From Pseudomonadota bacterium (GTDB lineage Bacteria > Pseudomonadota > Gammaproteobacteria > Burkholderiales > Casimicrobiaceae), in NCBI GenBank assembly GCA_009786085.1, contig WQTW01000005.1, positions 3,783-36,391 on the forward strand: a stretch of 32,609 bases of DNA, given 5' to 3'. Positions 30,093 to 32,609 of the stretch are shown piece after piece (positions within the stretch are counted from its first letter, which is position 1; every line of letters begins with the position of its first letter). Below the pieces are notes generated by a model, which ran no database searches, was not told the DNA's origin, and saw only the letters and a list, made by a program, of their open reading frames with translations. Made by a program: the position numbers and the translations under genes.

Positions 30093-30275
30093 TCAGCTAT
30101 CGGTTTTTTATAACCACGAAAAGCACGAAAGACACGAAGAAAAAAAGCCCCCTTTTGAAAGGGGGTGCCCGCCTAAGGCGGGCGGGGGTTTGTTTTCCCT
30201 CTCTTCATTCTGCGGGCAAGGGGCGGGATTCAAACCCGCCCTTGCTCAGAAAAAACACGAAAGGAAAAGAAACAG
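30093..30275. repeat. Intergenic repeat mosaic 9 (between the DUF3617 and YecH-like genes)
   Basis: I see no gene here. Modules are: ACCACGAAAAGCACGAAAGA (30112-30131); a CCCCCTTTTGAAAGGGGG / GTGCCCGCC...GGCGGGCGGGGG module (30148-30191); and GGGCGGGATTCAAACCCGCC (30221-30240). A partial ACACGAAAGG tract runs into the next gene's leader. Confidence 0.82.
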
Positions 30276-30515
30276 ATGGAATCGGTACACGGCCATGAAG
30301 TATTGAACATGATGATTGCGTCGGGCAAAACCTGGACGCGCGAGAGTTTAATCGCAGAGATTCACCAGAAATTCGGAAACGACGTGCGTTTTCACACCTG
30401 CTCGAGCGACGACATGACGGCGGGCGAATTGATCGACTTTCTCGAAGCGCGCGGGAAGTTCGTGGCGCGCGGCGACGGGTTTGCGTCTGACGAAAGGCAT
30501 GTTTGTCATCATTGA
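30276..30515 (+). CDS. yecH: YecH family (DUF2492) putative metal-binding protein
   Basis: The product is 79 residues, beginning MESVHGHEVLNMMIASGKTW and continuing FHTCSSDDMTAGELIDFLEA, GKFVARGDGF and a C-terminal ERHVCHH. It closely resembles E. coli YecH in length and in the HGHEVLNMM, FHTCS and MTAGEL blocks. The conserved His and Cys residues at both ends are plausible metal ligands. The role is unknown. A membrane 4Fe-4S protein is the next gene, 489 bp downstream across a repeat mosaic, but no operon is evident. Confidence 0.88.
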   Translation: MESVHGHEVLNMMIASGKTWTRESLIAEIHQKFGNDVRFHTCSSDDMTAGELIDFLEARGKFVARGDGFASDERHVCHH

Positions 30516-30930
30516 AAAGAGGCTCCTTTCCTTTCACCCTCTCTCCCCCTCTTACCATGTACTGGATTCCCGCTTTCGCGGGAAAGACAGGGAGAAGGGG
30601 AAAAACAAGCCCCCTTTTTAAAGGGGGTGCCCGCCGAAGGCGGGCGGGGGTTTGACTTTGTGGCGACGCGGTAAATAATTGCGTCATTCTGCGCGTAGCG
30701 AAACGAAGTCGCAGAGTCCTCAAACAGGGCGCGATAAATCGCGCCCCCTGCGCCCTGATACCTGTTTCCCGGACTGCGCTTCGCTTGTTCAGGCTACGAC
30801 GCACGACAAACCCCCGTCGGCTTCGCCGACACCCCCTTTCAAAAGGGGGCTTTCTTCTTCGCTGCGTCGCGCCTTCGGGTAAGCCCGATCCGCCGCGGTT
30901 TGTTGCGCCCACCACAACCCACGCGCCACC
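30516..30930. repeat. Intergenic repeat mosaic 10 (upstream of the 4Fe-4S protein gene)
   Basis: I see no gene here. Modules are: CCCTCTCTCCCCCTC (30538-30552), then a reversed dRS3-like ATTCCCGCTTTCGCGGGAAA (30566-30585), then AGGGAGAAGGGG; CCCCCTTTTTAAAGGGGG with GTGCCCGCCGAAGGCGGGCG (30611-30651); GTCATTCTGCGCG...GTCGCAGAGTCC (30683-30719); GGGCGCGATAAATCGCGCCC (30727-30746); REP-like GGACTGCGCTTCGC (about 30772-30785); and ACAAACCCCCGTCGGCTTCG with CCCCCTTTCAAAAGGGGG (30806-30849). Confidence 0.85.
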
Positions 30931-30958
30931 AGAAAAAACATTAAAAATACGCATTCTG

Positions 30959-30967
30959 TGGTATAGT
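30959..30967 (+). promoter_or_regulatory. Extended -10 promoter upstream of the 4Fe-4S protein gene
   Basis: TGGTATAGT is an extended -10 about 38 bp before the ATG. TTAAAA at 30941-30946 is a poor, close -35. Confidence 0.4.
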
Positions 30968-31004
30968 GCGCGGCGGCATGATCCATCTATTCAGGGGAAC
31001 GAAA

Positions 31005-32192
31005 ATGGCAGAGGCGCAAAACGAAGTGAAGTTGGCGGCGACCAACCCGGAGGCGGCACGTCACGACGATGATGAGGCGGCGGCAAAACGCGCCAAGAAA
31101 ATCCTGATCCGTCGTCCGGGGATGACGGGCGGTCGCATGTCCTGGTTTGACCGCCGCAACGTCAAAACCTGGCGACACGCGACGCAACTGGCGTTCGTTT
31201 TGCTGAACGTCTATTTATGCGTTCAGTTCTATCTCTGGGTGCGTTATTACGAAACCGGCGGCGCGACGCTCCAGGTGGCGCGACCGGACGGTGTCGGCGG
31301 CTGGCTGCCGATCGCCGGATTGATGAACCTCAAATACACCTTGATGACTTTCGAAATCCCGCCGATCCATCCGGCGGCGATGTTTTTGCTGGTGGCGTTT
31401 TTTCTGGTCAGCCTGTTGCTCAAAAAAACGTTCTGTTCCTGGCTGTGTCCGATCGGCACCTTGTCGGAAGCGTTGTGGCGCTTCGGGCAGCGGGTTTTCG
31501 GGCGCGCCTTCCTGCCGCCGCGTTGGCTTGATCTGCCGCTGCGCTCGCTCAAATACCTTCTGATGGCGGTGTTTTTGTATGTGGTGGTCACCATGTCGGC
31601 GGACGCGATTGAAGCGTTCATGGTGTCGCCGTACGGGCTGATCGCCGATGTGAAAATGCTGAACTTCTTTCGGTTCATCGGCGCCACGGCGCTGATCACC
31701 ATCATCGTGTTGATGATCAGCAGTATCTTTATCAAAAACCTGTGGTGCCGTTACCTGTGCCCGTATGGTGCGCTGGTGGGCTTGCTGTCGCTGCTGTCGC
31801 CGTATAAAGTCCGGCGCGACGCCGAAGCGTGCATCGATTGCGCCAAATGCGCGAAAGTCTGTCCGGCGCAGTTGCCGGTCGATAAAAAAATGCAGATTTG
31901 TTCCGCCGAATGCACCGCCTGCTTGTCCTGCGTGGCCGAGTGTCCGGCGCAGGACGCGTTGCAGTTTTCATTGCGACCGGCCAAAGAAATCGCCGCCAAC
32001 GGCGATGTTCAGGGTGTTCGTCGTCGCTGGCGTCGGCGAACCCTGTCGGGCGCGATGCTGACCCTGCTGCTCGCCGTCCTGGTCGGCGGCGTGATCGGCG
32101 CGGCGAAATGGACGGGGCACTGGGAAACGCTGATACCCGACGCCATATACCAGCAATTGATACCGCGGGCGCAACAGTTGGCGCATCCGTGA
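31005..32192 (+). CDS. Integral membrane 4Fe-4S ferredoxin-type protein (NapH/NosR/YccM-like)
   Basis: I chose the ATG at 31005, which has AGGGGA 8 nt upstream; GTG 30966 and ATG 30978 are in frame but lack a site. The product is 395 residues. A charged N-terminus precedes about five membrane helices (QLAFVLLNVYLCVQFYLWV; MFLLVAFFLVSLLL; LKYLLMAVFLYVVV; ALITIIVLMISSIF; MLTLLLAVLVGGVIGA). Two CxxxCP motifs, CSWLCPIGTL near residue 144 and CRYLCPYGAL near 248, follow the NapH/NosR pattern. Two ferredoxin clusters follow: CIDCAKCAKVCP near 276 and CTACLSCVAECP near 303. It probably passes electrons between quinol and periplasmic or membrane partners. No reductase or FMN-binding gene is adjacent, so the pathway is unknown. 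Confidence 0.88.
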   Translation: MAEAQNEVKLAATNPEAARHDDDEAAAKRAKKILIRRPGMTGGRMSWFDRRNVKTWRHATQLAFVLLNVYLCVQFYLWVRYYETGGATLQVARPDGVGGWLPIAGLMNLKYTLMTFEIPPIHPAAMFLLVAFFLVSLLLKKTFCSWLCPIGTLSEALWRFGQRVFGRAFLPPRWLDLPLRSLKYLLMAVFLYVVVTMSADAIEAFMVSPYGLIADVKMLNFFRFIGATALITIIVLMISSIFIKNLWCRYLCPYGALVGLLSLLSPYKVRRDAEACIDCAKCAKVCPAQLPVDKKMQICSAECTACLSCVAECPAQDALQFSLRPAKEIAANGDVQGVRRRWRRRTLSGAMLTLLLAVLVGGVIGAAKWTGHWETLIPDAIYQQLIPRAQQLAHP

Positions 32193-32406
32193 TCAGGGAT
32201 CAGAGGTCAGGTATCAGAGTGTAGGGGCGCGATTTATCGCGCCCTGTTTGTTCTCACGCGAAGCCGCGAAGGAACGAAACCCCTTCCTCCGCGTACGGGG
32301 GAAGGGGTTTCGTGGCTTTTTCGTGGTTTAAAGGTTTTTCTTCCCGGACTGCGCTTCGCTTGTCCAGGCTACACGGTGGATGGTGCCGCTGCGCGGCTTA
32401 TCCACC
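32193..32406. repeat. Intergenic repeat mosaic 11
   Basis: I see no gene here. Modules are: TCAGRRR heptamers (about 32191-32218); GGGGCGCGATTTATCGCGCC (32224-32243); TCACGCGAAGCCGCGAAGG (32253-32271); an ACCCCTTCC...GGAAGGGGT hairpin (about 32279-32308); TTTTCGTGGTTTA (about 32318-32330); GGACTGCGCTTCGCTTGTCC (32347-32366); and REP-like GGTGGATGG...TTATCCACCCTAC (about 32375-32410). Confidence 0.85.
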
Positions 32407-32609
32407 CTACGAGATTTGACGCCTGCGCCAACCTGCCATTCCGCCCAACGCCAACGCCAGCAGCGCCAGGCTTACCGGATTCAGCACGGGCACCGAGGCC
32501 GTATTGATGTTGAACGGGCTGGCGACAGGGTTGACCGTGAGGCTGTGCAGACCACGCGTGTAAGTTGGGCTAAAGCCTTCCCCGTTGAGCCTCAACTCAG
32601 TGACGTTAT
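32407..32609 (-). CDS. C-terminal fragment of a second PEP-CTERM-like protein (5' end outside window)
   Basis: The frame is open to the right edge; about 66 codons are visible. The end reads VPVLNPVSLALLALALGGMA then GWRRRQIS: a VPVxxP motif, a hydrophobic helix and an Arg cluster. It is strikingly similar to the C-terminus of the protein at 13000-14103 (VPVMHPAMLVLLALALGGLA, ARRRV), although the rest is unlike it. This shared tail across unrelated proteins is the hallmark of a sorting signal recognised by an exosortase-type enzyme. The preceding sequence (SPTYTRGLHSLTVNPVASPF) gives no function. Confidence 0.8.
   Translation of the reverse strand, partial: NVTELRLNGEGFSPTYTRGLHSLTVNPVASPFNINTASVPVLNPVSLALLALALGGMAGWRRRQIS

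Overview
The window reads as a chromosomal segment of a GC-rich betaproteobacterium. This is inference from gene content and protein resemblance: gyrB, dnaN, mnmG-rsmG-parA-parB, purU, mpl, an MJ0042/DUF3426 protein, a DUF4124 protein and PEP-CTERM-like surface proteins. It spans a probable replication-origin region, which lies between dnaN (leftward) and mnmG (rightward) at about 21.5-22.35 kb. That region holds two perfect parS sites, a perfect DnaA box, an AT-rich tract and a 411-bp inverted-repeat element.

Layout. (1) 1-6134, minus strand: a tightly overlapping eight-gene run of an aryl-polyene (APE)-type lipid/pigment pathway, cut by the left edge. In transcription order it has a ketosynthase-like protein, a lysophospholipid-type acyltransferase, two acyl carrier proteins, a COG4648 membrane protein, an acyl-ACP synthetase fused to a hotdog dehydratase, a family 2 glycosyltransferase and an LpxL-like acyltransferase. 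(2) 6474-12379: mpl, a DUF4124 coiled-coil protein, xth (exonuclease III) and a YheS-type ABC-F ATPase. (3) 13000-14276: a secreted PEP-CTERM-like protein with a sigma-54 promoter and a structured leader. (4) purU and a zinc-ribbon DUF3426 protein. (5) gyrB and dnaN on the minus strand, the origin region, then mnmG, a hypothetical membrane protein, a three-gene toxin-antitoxin-like operon, and rsmG-parA-parB on the plus strand. (6) A DUF3617 protein, a YecH-like protein, a membrane 4Fe-4S protein, and the C-terminus of a second PEP-CTERM-like protein at the right edge.

The most unusual property is a mosaic of short interspersed repeats. At least a dozen families fill nearly every intergenic gap outside the APE operon: TCAGRRR heptamers, a dRS3-like ATTCCC palindrome, a CTCTCCC palindrome, ACCCCCGTCGG/CCCCCTTTT modules, REP-like GTAGGGTGGAT hairpins, GCGCGATAAATCGCGC and others. 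The same modules also sit in-frame inside or at the ends of four conserved genes: mpl (internal), mnmG (internal plus a heptamer-coded tail), xth (about 105-residue tail) and parA (about 40-residue tail). This resembles the Rickettsia palindromic elements that insert into coding genes, but here many repeat families take part and they are read in different frames and orientations. The heptamer tail of mnmG turns 21 bp of DNA into a 7-residue peptide repeat.

Functionally the right half is the replication/segregation core: clamp, gyrase, parS, ParA, ParB and two tRNA/rRNA modification enzymes. The left half is envelope biology: APE lipid, peptidoglycan recycling and sorted surface proteins. No rRNA, tRNA or CRISPR was seen. 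All family assignments come from reading motifs, with no database search.
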